Shown here: positions 29,332-37,113 of the stretch, piece after piece | Numbering within the stretch: position 1 is the stretch's first letter | Layout of the letters: the number at the start of each line of letters is the position of its first letter | From: Chitinophaga pinensis | GTDB lineage: Bacteria > Bacteroidota > Bacteroidia > Flavobacteriales > Flavobacteriaceae | Assembly: GCA_945873505.1 (NCBI GenBank) | Contig: CAMCDQ010000005.1 | Location: forward strand, 20,467 to 84,466 | DNA length: 64,000 bases | Direction of reading: 5' to 3' | The notes under the pieces: model-generated | Seen by the model: only the letters and a program-made list of their open reading frames with translations | What the model was told of the DNA's origin: nothing | Database searches by the model: none | Translations under genes and position numbers: made by a program

Positions 29332-30540
29332 ATGAATCAGAATTACGACCTAATTATTGTTGGTGGAGGCGCCGCAGGATTTTTCACGGCAATTAATATT
29401 GTTGAGAAAAATCCCAAGTTGAAAGTTGCCATTTTAGAACGAGGAACGGAAGTGCTTAACAAAGTCCGAATTTCTGGCGGAGGGCGATGCAACGTGACCC
29501 ACGCCTGTTTTGAACCCAACGAATTAGTCAAATTTTATCCCCGTGGTGAAAAAGAATTACGAGGACCGTTTCATCAATTTTGTTCTGGAGATACCGTCGA
29601 ATGGTTTGAAAAACACGGAGTCGAACTCAAAATTGAAGCCGACGGACGAATGTTTCCCGTTTCAAATTCTTCGCAAACCATAATTGACTGTTTTCAAGAT
29701 GCCACAAAAAAATTGGGAATATCCGTTTTAACGAATCAAAGCGTACAATCTATTTTCAAAAAAGAGGCTTTTTGGAAAATTGAAACACAATCGGAAACCT
29801 ACATTACCGAGAAATTAATTTTGGCAACAGGCAGCAATCCAAAAATCTGGGAAATGCTTCAAACCTATGGCCACGCTATCGTTACGCCCGTTCCTTCCTT
29901 ATTCACTTTCAATATTAAAGACCCAAGAATTGCAGCATTACCAGGCGTTGCAGCGCAAGTTTCTTTGAAAGTTAAAGACACAAAACTGGAAACTTCCGGA
30001 CCGTTATTAATCACACATTGGGGAATGTCGGGTCCTGCAATTCTAAAATTATCGGCTTGGGGAGCACGGATTTTGCACAACAAAAATTACCAATTTACCA
30101 TTTTTGTGAATTGGCTGAATGATTTAGATGCCGAAAATGTAGAAAAAACCCTCAAAGAATTAAAATTAGAACACGCAAAAAAAGCCGTTTCCAAGAAGTC
30201 GCCATTTGATTTAACCAATCGTTTATGGGAAAATTTGGTGCTCGCCTCGGGCATTGAATCGGTAACAAAATGGGCCGATTTATCCAAAATCCAACTTCAA
30301 AATTTATCCAATCAGTTAACAAATGGCACGTTTCAAGTCAATGGAAAAAGCACCTTCAAGGAAGAATTTGTAACCGCGGGAGGAATTGATTTGAAAGAAA
30401 TTAATTTCAAAACTATGGAAAGCAAATTGCACGAAAACCTATATTTTGCTGGAGAAATTGTAAATATCGATGCCGTAACGGGCGGTTATAATTTCCAAAA
30501 TGCGTGGACAAGCGGATTCATTGTCGCCAATTCAATTTAG
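29332..30540 (+). CDS. HI0933/YhiN-family FAD-dependent oxidoreductase
   Basis: The 402-residue flavoprotein has the N-terminal dinucleotide-binding motif LIIVGGGAAGFFTAINI (residues 6-22). It has the family-specific RISGGGRCNVTHA, TGPLLITHWGMSGPAILKLS-like region (SGPLLITHWGMSGPA), and C-terminal VTAGGIDLKEI and NIDAVTGGYNFQNAWTSG. It is cytoplasmic. The physiological substrate of this family is not settled; some members are named aminoacetone oxidase. It is a single gene with its own promoter, and its stop is followed 19 bases on by dispersed repeat R2. Confidence 0.92.
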   Translation: MNQNYDLIIVGGGAAGFFTAINIVEKNPKLKVAILERGTEVLNKVRISGGGRCNVTHACFEPNELVKFYPRGEKELRGPFHQFCSGDTVEWFEKHGVELKIEADGRMFPVSNSSQTIIDCFQDATKKLGISVLTNQSVQSIFKKEAFWKIETQSETYITEKLILATGSNPKIWEMLQTYGHAIVTPVPSLFTFNIKDPRIAALPGVAAQVSLKVKDTKLETSGPLLITHWGMSGPAILKLSAWGARILHNKNYQFTIFVNWLNDLDAENVEKTLKELKLEHAKKAVSKKSPFDLTNRLWENLVLASGIESVTKWADLSKIQLQNLSNQLTNGTFQVNGKSTFKEEFVTAGGIDLKEINFKTMESKLHENLYFAGEIVNIDAVTGGYNFQNAWTSGFIVANSI

Positions 30541-30559
30541 ATTTTTTTAAAGTTAAATT

Positions 30560-30656
30560 AGGAGCGAATTGTTCCCGCATTTCAGGAATTGCAATTCCCG
30601 CTTTCGCCTTTATCTCTCCACTTCGTTACGAGGATATCGGCTCAAACGGGGCTAAA
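30560..30656 (+). repeat. Dispersed hairpin repeat, copy R2, 3' of the HI0933-type gene
   Basis: It reads AGGAGCGAATTGT, eight bases, TTCAGGA, two bases, TGCAATTCCCGCT, then a central section TATC...GGATAT with a weak stem, and CGGGGCTAAA. The first three blocks and CGGGGCT are repeated in the same order at 46476-46376 on the other strand. A weaker version is at 1967-1894. All three start within 20 bases after the stop codon of a gene and have the same orientation relative to it. Confidence 0.7.
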
Positions 30657-30764
30657 GGATTATTCATTTTTGTACTTTTAAATTAAGAGAAGTTTATCCT
30701 TTGATTAACAAGAAATTAGTAGTCAAAAACACATTTACTCTTTTGGTTTAGATATTTTTACAAA

Positions 30765-31499
30765 ATGAAATTGTCTCAAATCAAATTTGTAATTTTCTTT
30801 CTATTTTTAATTGTACAAATCAGTTTCTCACAATCGGAAACTGTTTACAAGGGCAAAATTCTATATAATAATTTCCCCATTGAAAACATTGAAATAATCA
30901 ACTGAAATTCAGAAAAAAGTGCCTTTTCAAATAGTGCGGGCGAATTTTCAATTGCAGCAAATGCAGAAGATGTAGTAGTTTTTGCATCAAAACTTTACGA
31001 ATACATAAGAATTTCTGTTCAATCGGAATACCTGAATAATTTTATTCAAATCATATCATTAATAAAAAAACCTGAAGAACTTAAAGAAGTAATTATTACA
31101 AAAATAAAATGGCAACATATTGGCTCAGATAAAAACGCATCCAACCAAATTGCTTTAGACAAGATGCAATCACAAATAAAAAACCCATTTATTTATGACG
31201 GAAGCATTACAAATGGCCCTGATTTAATAAAAATCGGAAAATTAATAATCGATTTATTTAAAAAAGACAAAACTGAAACCAAAAATAAAATTCCTGAAAT
31301 TAAATTTTATGAATTAGCAAAAAACAAAAATTACCAAGAATATTACAGTAAAAGTTTAAATTTAAAACCAGACGAAATAGAACTATTTCTACAATTTTGT
31401 GACGCCGATCCAAAATCTAAAATTGTTGCTCAAAACAATAATTCTTTAGAAATGATGGACTTTTTATTTGCAAAAAACCTTGAATTCAAAAAACTATAA
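30765..31499 (+). pseudogene. Carboxypeptidase-regulatory-like domain protein, interrupted by one TGA
   Basis: From the ATG at 30765 the frame reads a signal peptide (FLFLIVQISFSQ) and a carboxypeptidase-like regulatory domain (VYKGKILYNNFPIENIEIIN, stop TGA at 30903-30905, then NSEKSAFSNSAGEFSIAA). It continues open and in frame to the TAA at 31497-31499 (245 codons in all), including EELKEVIITK. The match to the family runs straight across the TGA, so this is a single nonsense change. If translation restarted, the Met at 31164 would give a 111-residue product without a signal peptide, which is unlikely to be functional. The domain is typical of Bacteroidetes exported proteins of unknown role. 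Confidence 0.78.
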
Positions 31500-31522
31500 A
31501 AAAATGTTTTTTACACGTACTC

Positions 31523-31555
31523 GACTGAATACTAAAAAACTGAACACTGAACACT
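31523..31555 (+). repeat. Short heptanucleotide repeat (CTGAACA)
   Basis: CTGAACACTGAACACT is two units of CTGAACA plus a partial one, after the related ACTGAATACT. It fills the gap between the pseudogene and the 3' end of tspO. Confidence 0.55.
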
Positions 31556-32033
31556 ACCCTCGATTCAACCACCAAATACTGGCGTTCAAAACAGAAGCAA
31601 AACTCACCCAAAGTAGATACGGAATAAATAAATAACCCGCAATTTTATCGATTTTTCCAAATTGAACGTACGTTTCATAAATCATCAGCCACAAGAGTAC
31701 AATTTCTATTAAAGCCAACATTGGGTTGTGCAAACCGAAAAACAATATCGACCACAAAGCATTCAACGCCAACTGAATCGCAAAGAAAATCAACGCTTTT
31801 TTTACCAATTCTCTATTCGTGTCTATTCTGTTCCAAACCAATCCTGCGGCAATTCCCATCATAATGTAAAGCATCGACCAAACTGGCGCAAAAACCCAAC
31901 TCGGTGGATTAAAACTTGGTTTTACTAAGTTAGGAAACCAAGTGTTAACGCTTGATCTTGTTGCCATTCCAGAAAAATAACCAATCGCCAGACACGTTGC
32001 AACAACAATTAAAATTCGTTTATATTTGTTCAT
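31554..32033 (-). CDS. tspO: TspO/MBR-family tryptophan-rich sensory protein
   Basis: The 159-residue membrane protein has five predicted helices and the Trp-rich signature of TspO: GMATRSSVNTWFPNLVKPSF, PPSWVFAPVWSMLYIMMG, ALNALWSILFFGLHNP, LWVSFASVLNASIWWLNRG. Members bind tetrapyrroles and affect porphyrin transport or breakdown. It is a single leftward gene with its own promoter, divergent from mvaD. The length (about 160) is normal. Confidence 0.95.
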   Translation of the reverse strand: MNKYKRILIVVATCLAIGYFSGMATRSSVNTWFPNLVKPSFNPPSWVFAPVWSMLYIMMGIAAGLVWNRIDTNRELVKKALIFFAIQLALNALWSILFFGLHNPMLALIEIVLLWLMIYETYVQFGKIDKIAGYLFIPYLLWVSFASVLNASIWWLNRG

Positions 32034-32052
32034 AATTATTTGATTTACACAA

Positions 32053-32086
32053 CAAATTTAAGGAAACTTTGCGTTGAATAGTCAAA
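32053..32086 (-). promoter_or_regulatory. Promoter of tspO
   Basis: On the minus strand TTTG (32083-32086), 22 bases, TAAATTTG (32053-32060) matches the Bacteroidetes consensus. The gene starts 20 bases downstream. Confidence 0.6.
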
Positions 32087-32113
32087 TAAATATATCATAT
32101 AAATCAAAAAAAG

Positions 32114-32121
32114 TATCTTTG
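32114..32121 (+). promoter_or_regulatory. -7 box of the mvaD promoter
   Basis: TATCTTTG, 18 bases before the mvaD start, is a perfect -7 element. No TTG is found at the expected distance upstream, so the promoter is incomplete or relies on another factor. Confidence 0.45.
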
Positions 32122-32139
32122 TAAAAATTAGTACCGTTT

Positions 32140-33240
32140 ATGAGTTCAGCAAACGATTTTATACCATCAAAATACAAACATTCTTTAGAAAAAGGAGCTT
32201 TTTCGTGGAGTGCACCAAGCAACATTGCATTAGTGAAATATTGGGGGAAAAAAGACGACCAGAATAATCAAATTCCCGCAAATCCTTCCTTGAGTTTTAC
32301 ATTAAATTCTTGTAAAACAGAAACTAAATTGGCTTTTGCCAAAAAAAATAACGACGGAAATTTCTCTTTTGATTTACTATTTGAAGGAAAACCAAAAGAA
32401 GATTTCAAACCTAAAATTCAGAAATTTTTAGAACGCATTGAAATTTATTTATCTTTTTTGAAAGACTATCATTTCACAATCGACACTCGAAATACTTTTC
32501 CACACAGCTCAGGAATTGCATCGTCAGCTTCTGGAATGGCGGCTTTGGCGATGAATTTTATGAGTGTAGAAAAATTGCTAAACCCTGAAATGACATCCGA
32601 TTATTTCTATAAAAAAGCTTCGTTTTTGGCTCGATTGGGCTCGGGAAGCGCTTGCAGAAGTGTCAAAGGAAGCGTTGTTGTTTGGGGAAATCATACAAAT
32701 ATTTCAGGAAGTTCCGATTTGTTTGGAGTGGAGTTTCCAAATGTAATTCACGATAATTTCAAAAACTATCAAGATACAATATTGCTGGTTGACAAAGGCG
32801 AAAAGCAAGTTTCGAGCACGATTGGACACGATTTAATGCACGGTCATCCATTTGCCGAAAGGCGATTCAAACAAGCACACGAAAATTTAGATGCGTTAAT
32901 TTCTATTTTTGAAAGTGGCGATTTAACTGAATTTATCAAAATTGTAGAAAGCGAAGCCTTGACTTTACACGCAATGATGATGACTTCAATTCCTTATTTT
33001 ATACTGATGAAACCCAACACTTTGGAAATTATAAATGCCATTTGGAAATTCAGAAATGAAACTCAAATTCCTTTGTGTTTCACATTGGATGCCGGCGCAA
33101 ATGTGCATGTATTGTACCCAGAAAACGTTAAGGAGGAAGTTTTAACATTTATTAAGAACGAATTAGTTGGCTATTGTCAAAATGGTCAGTACATTTGTGA
33201 TGAAATTGGATTTGGAAGTCAATTGATAATTAATAATTGA
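32140..33240 (+). CDS. mvaD: Diphosphomevalonate decarboxylase
   Basis: The 366-residue GHMP-family enzyme has the N-terminal WSAPSNIALVKYWGKKD, the ATP-binding FPHSSGIASSASGMAAL, the SGSACRSVKGS substrate loop, and C-terminal FTLDAGANVHVLYP. It converts mevalonate-5-diphosphate to isopentenyl diphosphate, the last step of the mevalonate pathway, in the cytoplasm. The last residues (LIINN) and the stop codon are encoded by an AT-rich heptanucleotide repeat (33221-33250), so the native C-terminus may have been altered. It heads a cluster with mevalonate kinase and UbiA prenyltransferase. Confidence 0.95.
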   Translation: MSSANDFIPSKYKHSLEKGAFSWSAPSNIALVKYWGKKDDQNNQIPANPSLSFTLNSCKTETKLAFAKKNNDGNFSFDLLFEGKPKEDFKPKIQKFLERIEIYLSFLKDYHFTIDTRNTFPHSSGIASSASGMAALAMNFMSVEKLLNPEMTSDYFYKKASFLARLGSGSACRSVKGSVVVWGNHTNISGSSDLFGVEFPNVIHDNFKNYQDTILLVDKGEKQVSSTIGHDLMHGHPFAERRFKQAHENLDALISIFESGDLTEFIKIVESEALTLHAMMMTSIPYFILMKPNTLEIINAIWKFRNETQIPLCFTLDAGANVHVLYPENVKEEVLTFIKNELVGYCQNGQYICDEIGFGSQLIINN

Positions 33241-33250
33241 TAATTGATAG
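33221..33250 (+). repeat. Left heptanucleotide repeat flank of the four-helix-bundle gene
   Basis: Four units of AATTGAT (the second AATTAAT), running over the mvaD stop. Its inverted counterpart at 33616-33645 matches at 26 of 30 positions. Confidence 0.7.
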
Positions 33251-33264
33251 TGTAAAATTAAAGA

Positions 33265-33615
33265 ATGGAGAAAAGAAACGTTATCAAAGAAAAATCATTT
33301 TTATTTGCAATTGAAATCGTTGGTCTTTATAAAGTTTTAGCCGAAAGAAAAGAGTTTGTTTTATCAAAACAAGTTTTACGTTCTGGGACATCAATTGGAG
33401 CAAATATTAGAGAAGCAGAACATGCGCAAAGTAAAGCTGATTTTATACATAAATTATCGATTTCACTAAAAGAAGCTAACGAAACAGAATATTGGTTAGA
33501 TTTATTGTATGAAACGAAATATATAAATCAAATTGAATTTGAAAATCTAAAATCTAAAATAATAGAATTATTAAAATTGTTAACTAGCATTATTAACACT
33601 TCTAAATCAAAATAA
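33265..33615 (+). CDS. Four-helix-bundle protein (S23 / 23S rRNA intervening-sequence family)
   Basis: The 116-residue, all-helical protein shows the family signature: FAIEIVGLYK, VLSKQVLRSGTSIGANIREAEHAQSKADFIHKLSISLKEANETEYWLDLLYE (quoted regions span residues 31-80). Such proteins are scattered through Bacteroidetes genomes, within rRNA intervening sequences or free-standing; relatives include the Avd protein of diversity-generating retroelements. No reverse transcriptase or target repeat is visible here. It lies between two mevalonate-pathway genes and is flanked by inverted heptanucleotide repeats, as expected for an inserted cassette. Its function is not known; nucleic-acid binding is inferred from the family. 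Confidence 0.88.
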   Translation: MEKRNVIKEKSFLFAIEIVGLYKVLAERKEFVLSKQVLRSGTSIGANIREAEHAQSKADFIHKLSISLKEANETEYWLDLLYETKYINQIEFENLKSKIIELLKLLTSIINTSKSK

Positions 33616-33645
33616 TTATTAATTATCCATTGTTAATTATCAATT
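33616..33645 (-). repeat. Right heptanucleotide repeat flank, inverted relative to the left one
   Basis: On the minus strand it reads AATTGAT, AATTAAC, AATGGAT, AATTAAT and AA. It aligns with 33221-33250 at 26 of 30 positions. It begins at the stop codon of the four-helix-bundle gene and ends just before the mevalonate kinase gene. Confidence 0.7.
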
Positions 33646-33651
33646 AAAAAA

Positions 33652-34590
33652 ATGAAAGGACCATTATTTTATTCGAAAATATTACTCTTTGGGGAATACG
33701 GAATTATTCGTGATTCTAAAGGATTGTCAATTCCGTATAATTTTTATAATGGCGCACTAAAAAGCGACAAAAATTCTTCTGAAGAAGCCATAAAATCAAA
33801 TGGGAATTTGAAACGATTTGTAACCTATTTAGAAACCTTACAAAACGAACATCCTGAATTAGTGACTTTTGATTTATTGGAATTGAAAAACAATGTTGAA
33901 GCAGGAATGTATTTTGATTCCAGCATTCCACAAGGTTACGGCGTGGGCAGTAGTGGCGCACTTGTAGCAGCGATTTATGATAAATATGCTCAAAATAAAA
34001 TTACCGTTTTAGAGAATTTAACCAGAGGAAAATTACTTACTTTAAAAAATATTTTCTCTCAAATGGAATCTTTTTTTCACGGGAAAAGTTCAGGATTAGA
34101 TCCTTTAAACAGCTATTTGAGTATTCCAATTCTAATCAATTCTAAAGATAATATTGAAGCAACTGGCATTCCAACGCAAAGTTTGAACGGAAAAGGTGCT
34201 GTGTTTTTATTAGATTCAGGTATTGTCGGAGAAACTGCTCCGATGGTAACTATTTTTATGGAAAACCTTAAAGACAAAGGATTTCGCACGATGTTAAAAT
34301 CGCAATTTATCAAACATACCGATGCTTGCGTTGAAAATTTCCTTGGTGGCGATATGAAATCATTATTCCAAAACACCAAAAAATTATCAAAAGTGGTTTT
34401 GAATAATTTTAAACCAATGATTCCAGAACAATTTCACGGCATCTGGCAAGAAGGAATTGACTCAAATGATTACTATTTAAAACTTTGCGGCTCAGGCGGC
34501 GGCGGCTATATTCTTGGTTTTACAGAAGATTTAGAAAAAGCAAAATTGTCGCTGAAAGACTATAAATTGGAAGTTGTGTATCAATTTTAG
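33652..34590 (+). CDS. Mevalonate kinase-like GHMP kinase
   Basis: The 312-residue GHMP kinase starts FYSKILLFGEYGIIRDSKGL, the typical lead strand and loop. It has the ATP-binding IPQGYGVGSSGALVAA (residues 92-107), a conserved MESFFHGKSSGLDPLNSY that carries the catalytic Asp region, and C-terminal LKLCGSGGGGYILGF. It should phosphorylate mevalonate in the mevalonate pathway; a phosphomevalonate kinase role is possible. The neighbouring mvaD supports the pathway. The four-helix-bundle gene separates it from mvaD, but all run rightward. Confidence 0.88.
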   Translation: MKGPLFYSKILLFGEYGIIRDSKGLSIPYNFYNGALKSDKNSSEEAIKSNGNLKRFVTYLETLQNEHPELVTFDLLELKNNVEAGMYFDSSIPQGYGVGSSGALVAAIYDKYAQNKITVLENLTRGKLLTLKNIFSQMESFFHGKSSGLDPLNSYLSIPILINSKDNIEATGIPTQSLNGKGAVFLLDSGIVGETAPMVTIFMENLKDKGFRTMLKSQFIKHTDACVENFLGGDMKSLFQNTKKLSKVVLNNFKPMIPEQFHGIWQEGIDSNDYYLKLCGSGGGGYILGFTEDLEKAKLSLKDYKLEVVYQF

Positions 34591-34617
34591 ATTGCAATAC
34601 ATTTAAAAATTGAAGAA

Positions 34618-35529
34618 ATGTTAAGCAGAAAAAGCAAACTTTTAATAATGAAAATTGTCAGTTTGTTCTCTGTCGTTCGGGGCTATAACATTCCCATAAT
34701 CGTTTTAGCGCAATACCTTTCCGCAATATTTATTTTGGCTCCCGAAAAAAGAGGAATGCACGTTCTTTTAGATTCCAATTTGTTTCTTATTGTTTTGGCT
34801 TCGGCATTAACCATCGCCTCGGGCTACATAATCAATAGCTTTTACGATAGCAAAAAAGATTTAATCAACCGCCCAAACAAATCCATTTTAGATCGATTAG
34901 TAAGTCAGAAAACCAAACTTAAAGTTTATTTTATACTCAATTTTGTGGTTGCTTTATTGTCTTTTTTAATTTCATTTCGTGCTTTTTTATTCTTTTCCGT
35001 TTACATATTTCTCATTTGGTTTTATTCCCATAAAGTTAAAAAATTCGTAATTATAGGAAATTTAATGGCAACATTCATGGCGGTTTTGCCCTTCTTTGCC
35101 ATACTTTTATATTACAAAAACTTCTATGAAGTCATTCTTGCACACGCCACTTTCTTGTTTTTATTACTCTTAATTCGAGAAATGATAAAAGATTTGGAAA
35201 ATATAAAAGGGGATTTGGCTAATGATTACCAAACAATTCCCATTTTATACGGCGAAACTATTTCCAAAAAAATCATTACTTTTTTGTCTGTATTAACCGT
35301 GATTCCAATTTACATTTTAATAGAAAAATTCGATGTTGGCTACATGGATATCTACTTTTATTCTTGCTTGATCGTTCTGATTTTCTTTTTGCTATACCTT
35401 TGGAAATCAACCACAAAAGAACAGTTTTTATTGCTTCACAATGTTCTGAAATTCCTAATTGTAGCAGGTGTTTTTTGCATTGTACTCATAAATCCAGTCC
35501 TATTATTTCATTTTAAAAATTTGTTTTAA
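34618..35529 (+). CDS. UbiA-family prenyltransferase (geranylgeranylglycerol-phosphate type)
   Basis: The 303-residue integral membrane protein has about eight helices. The first Asp-rich site reads IINSFYDSKKDLINRP (residues 71-86) and the second REMIKDLENIKGDLAND, both typical of UbiA prenyltransferases that bind Mg-prenyl diphosphate. The flavobacterial relatives are often annotated as geranylgeranylglycerol-phosphate geranylgeranyltransferase, but the acceptor cannot be read from sequence. Its place after the mevalonate genes fits isoprenoid use. The ATG at 34651 (MKIVSLFSVVRGYNIP) is an alternative start; the N-terminal ten residues are weakly supported. Confidence 0.83.
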   Translation: MLSRKSKLLIMKIVSLFSVVRGYNIPIIVLAQYLSAIFILAPEKRGMHVLLDSNLFLIVLASALTIASGYIINSFYDSKKDLINRPNKSILDRLVSQKTKLKVYFILNFVVALLSFLISFRAFLFFSVYIFLIWFYSHKVKKFVIIGNLMATFMAVLPFFAILLYYKNFYEVILAHATFLFLLLLIREMIKDLENIKGDLANDYQTIPILYGETISKKIITFLSVLTVIPIYILIEKFDVGYMDIYFYSCLIVLIFFLLYLWKSTTKEQFLLLHNVLKFLIVAGVFCIVLINPVLLFHFKNLF

Positions 35530-35539
35530 TTGTTTTTTT

Positions 35540-35573
35540 GAAGCTACCTGCCGGCGGGCAGGTCAGGGCTAAG
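35540..35573 (+). repeat. Short 3' hairpin element R3 after the UbiA gene
   Basis: ACCTGCC, four bases, GGCAGGT is a GC-rich 7-base stem, preceded by GAAGCT and followed by CAGGGCTAAG. The flanks GAGCT/GAAGCT and GGGCTAA recall the ends of R1, R2 and R5, with the centre replaced by this stem. It lies 11 bases past the stop and may also act as a terminator. Confidence 0.5.
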
Positions 35574-35688
35574 AATTTTGGAACAATTACATTTTTAATA
35601 CCGTATTTAATTTTTAGGCAACTACCTTTTTCTAAATGAAATCTATTACTAATTAGATCGTTATGGTTTTATAACTCGCAATTATCAA

Positions 35689-35715
35689 TTGTCACGCTTA
35701 TAAATGGTATCTTTG
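35689..35715 (+). promoter_or_regulatory. Promoter of rluB
   Basis: TTG at 35689-35691, 16 bases, TATCTTTG at 35708-35715. The gene starts 18 bases downstream. The spacer is slightly short of the usual range. Confidence 0.6.
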
Positions 35716-35733
35716 CAAAAATTATAGAATATT

Positions 35734-36672
35734 ATGAATAACAAGGAAGGCAATAATAATAAAAGCGGCGGTAGAGCGAACAGTTCAAGACCAAGCTCTA
35801 ATAAGCCAACCCGAGCCGGAGGCGAACGGAGCGGAGCAAAACCTGCGATGCAAAAACGGGCACAAGGACCTAAAAAAGTAAAAATAAATACTAAAGTTGC
35901 AGCAATTGCGTCGGATAAAGTGGAGAAAAAACCGAATCAAGCGCCAAAAAGACCGAAAGTAAAAGACGAAATTCGTTTGAATAAATACATTGCAAATTCG
36001 GGTGCTTGCTCTCGTCGTGATGCCGATATTTACATACAATCTGGGAATGTAAAAGTGAATGGAATTCCTGTTATTGAGATGGGATATATGGTGAAACCGG
36101 GCGATGTAGTGAATTTTGACGGGAATGTTTTGACTCCTGAAAAGAAAGAATATATCTTGTTGAACAAGCCAAAAAACTTTACAACAGCATTGGACGAAGG
36201 TCAAGAATACCGCAATGTTTTGGAATTAGTGAAAGGTTCTACGACTTCAAAAATTGGAGCTGTGGGAAGAATGGATAAAAATACAACGGGTTTATTGTTG
36301 TTTACAAATGACACGGATATGATTCGTAAATTTACGTTGCCAACAAACAAATCATCAAAAATTTACCAAGTTTCTTTAGACAAAAACTTGAAATTTGAGG
36401 ATTTAGAAAAAATCAATAAAGGTTTGGTTTTGGACGGTCACCGCGTTTTTGTAGAAGATGTAAGTTACATTGAAGGAGAATCAAAAAGTGAAATCGGACT
36501 GAAATTGCGTTCTTCAAATGTGAAAGTGGTTCGTTCTATTTTTGAACATTTCAGTTATGATGTTTTAAGAATTGACAGAGTTGCTTTTGCAGGTTTAACC
36601 AAGAAAAATTTACCTCGTGGAAATTGGAGAATGTTGACAGAACAAGAAATTATCAACTTGAAAAACTCTTAA
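35734..36672 (+). CDS. rluB: Pseudouridine synthase, RsuA/RluB family
   Basis: The 312-residue protein has a 75-residue basic, low-complexity N-terminal extension (rich in N, S, G, K, R, P), common in flavobacterial members. An S4 RNA-binding domain (about 80-135, IRLNKYIANSGACSRRDAD) is followed by the catalytic domain with Asp181 in GAVGRMDKNTTGLLLFTND. It converts a uridine in rRNA (23S for RluB) to pseudouridine. It is a single gene with its own promoter downstream of the mevalonate cluster. The exact rRNA target is inferred. Confidence 0.93.
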   Translation: MNNKEGNNNKSGGRANSSRPSSNKPTRAGGERSGAKPAMQKRAQGPKKVKINTKVAAIASDKVEKKPNQAPKRPKVKDEIRLNKYIANSGACSRRDADIYIQSGNVKVNGIPVIEMGYMVKPGDVVNFDGNVLTPEKKEYILLNKPKNFTTALDEGQEYRNVLELVKGSTTSKIGAVGRMDKNTTGLLLFTNDTDMIRKFTLPTNKSSKIYQVSLDKNLKFEDLEKINKGLVLDGHRVFVEDVSYIEGESKSEIGLKLRSSNVKVVRSIFEHFSYDVLRIDRVAFAGLTKKNLPRGNWRMLTEQEIINLKNS

Positions 36673-36718
36673 ATAAGTCGAAATTTTTAATGTCGTAAAG
36701 TAAAAAGTCTCAAAAATA

Positions 36719-37081
36719 ATGACCCCAGAAAATTTACAATCTATCGCTTTTAAATGGTTTGATGCTTTCAATAATCACAATTTGGAGCAGCTTTTGTCTT
36801 TATATGATGATGAAGCGGAACATTTCAGTCCAAAATTAAAAATACACAAACCAGAAACCAACGGTTTGGTAGTTGGAAAACAGGCGTTGCGAGAATGGTG
36901 GCAAGATGCGTTTGCACGTTTGCCGAGTTTGAATTACAAAGTGACTTCGCTTACCGCAAATGGCGATCGGGTTTTCATGGAATACATTCGTTCTGTTGCC
37001 GGTGAGGAAAATATGCTAGTAGCAGAAGTACTAATTGTGCGAGAAGGCAAAATCATTGCTTCTAGGGTGTATCACGGGTAG
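36719..37081 (+). CDS. NTF2-like / SnoaL-like small protein
   Basis: The 120-residue protein has the compact cone fold signature of the NTF2-like superfamily: FKWFDAFNNHNLEQLLSLYDDEAEHFSPKL (within residues 12-42), then LVVGKQALREWWQDAFARLPSLNYKV and VLIVREGKIIASRVYHG. Such proteins are often enzymes or ligand carriers with unassigned substrates. It is a lone rightward gene. The start at 36719 is well placed; no signal peptide, so cytoplasmic. Confidence 0.83.
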   Translation: MTPENLQSIAFKWFDAFNNHNLEQLLSLYDDEAEHFSPKLKIHKPETNGLVVGKQALREWWQDAFARLPSLNYKVTSLTANGDRVFMEYIRSVAGEENMLVAEVLIVREGKIIASRVYHG

Positions 37082-37113
37082 GTTTATTCGTGAAGAAAAG
37101 TTTAATTGGTGAT

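Noticed and set aside
30504..30686. 60-codon frame overlapping the end of the HI0933-type gene
   Set aside because: It runs through repeat R2 and has no protein-like features.
30903..30905. Selenocysteine or stop-codon readthrough at the in-frame TGA
   Set aside because: No convincing downstream stem-loop and no reason for selenium in this domain; a nonsense mutation is simpler.
33265..33615. Diversity-generating retroelement around the four-helix-bundle gene
   Set aside because: Avd-like proteins belong to such systems, but there is no reverse transcriptase and no template/variable repeat nearby.
33221..33645. Insertion sequence with terminal inverted repeats
   Set aside because: The flanks are heptanucleotide tracts and no transposase or target duplication is visible; I call it only a possible cassette.
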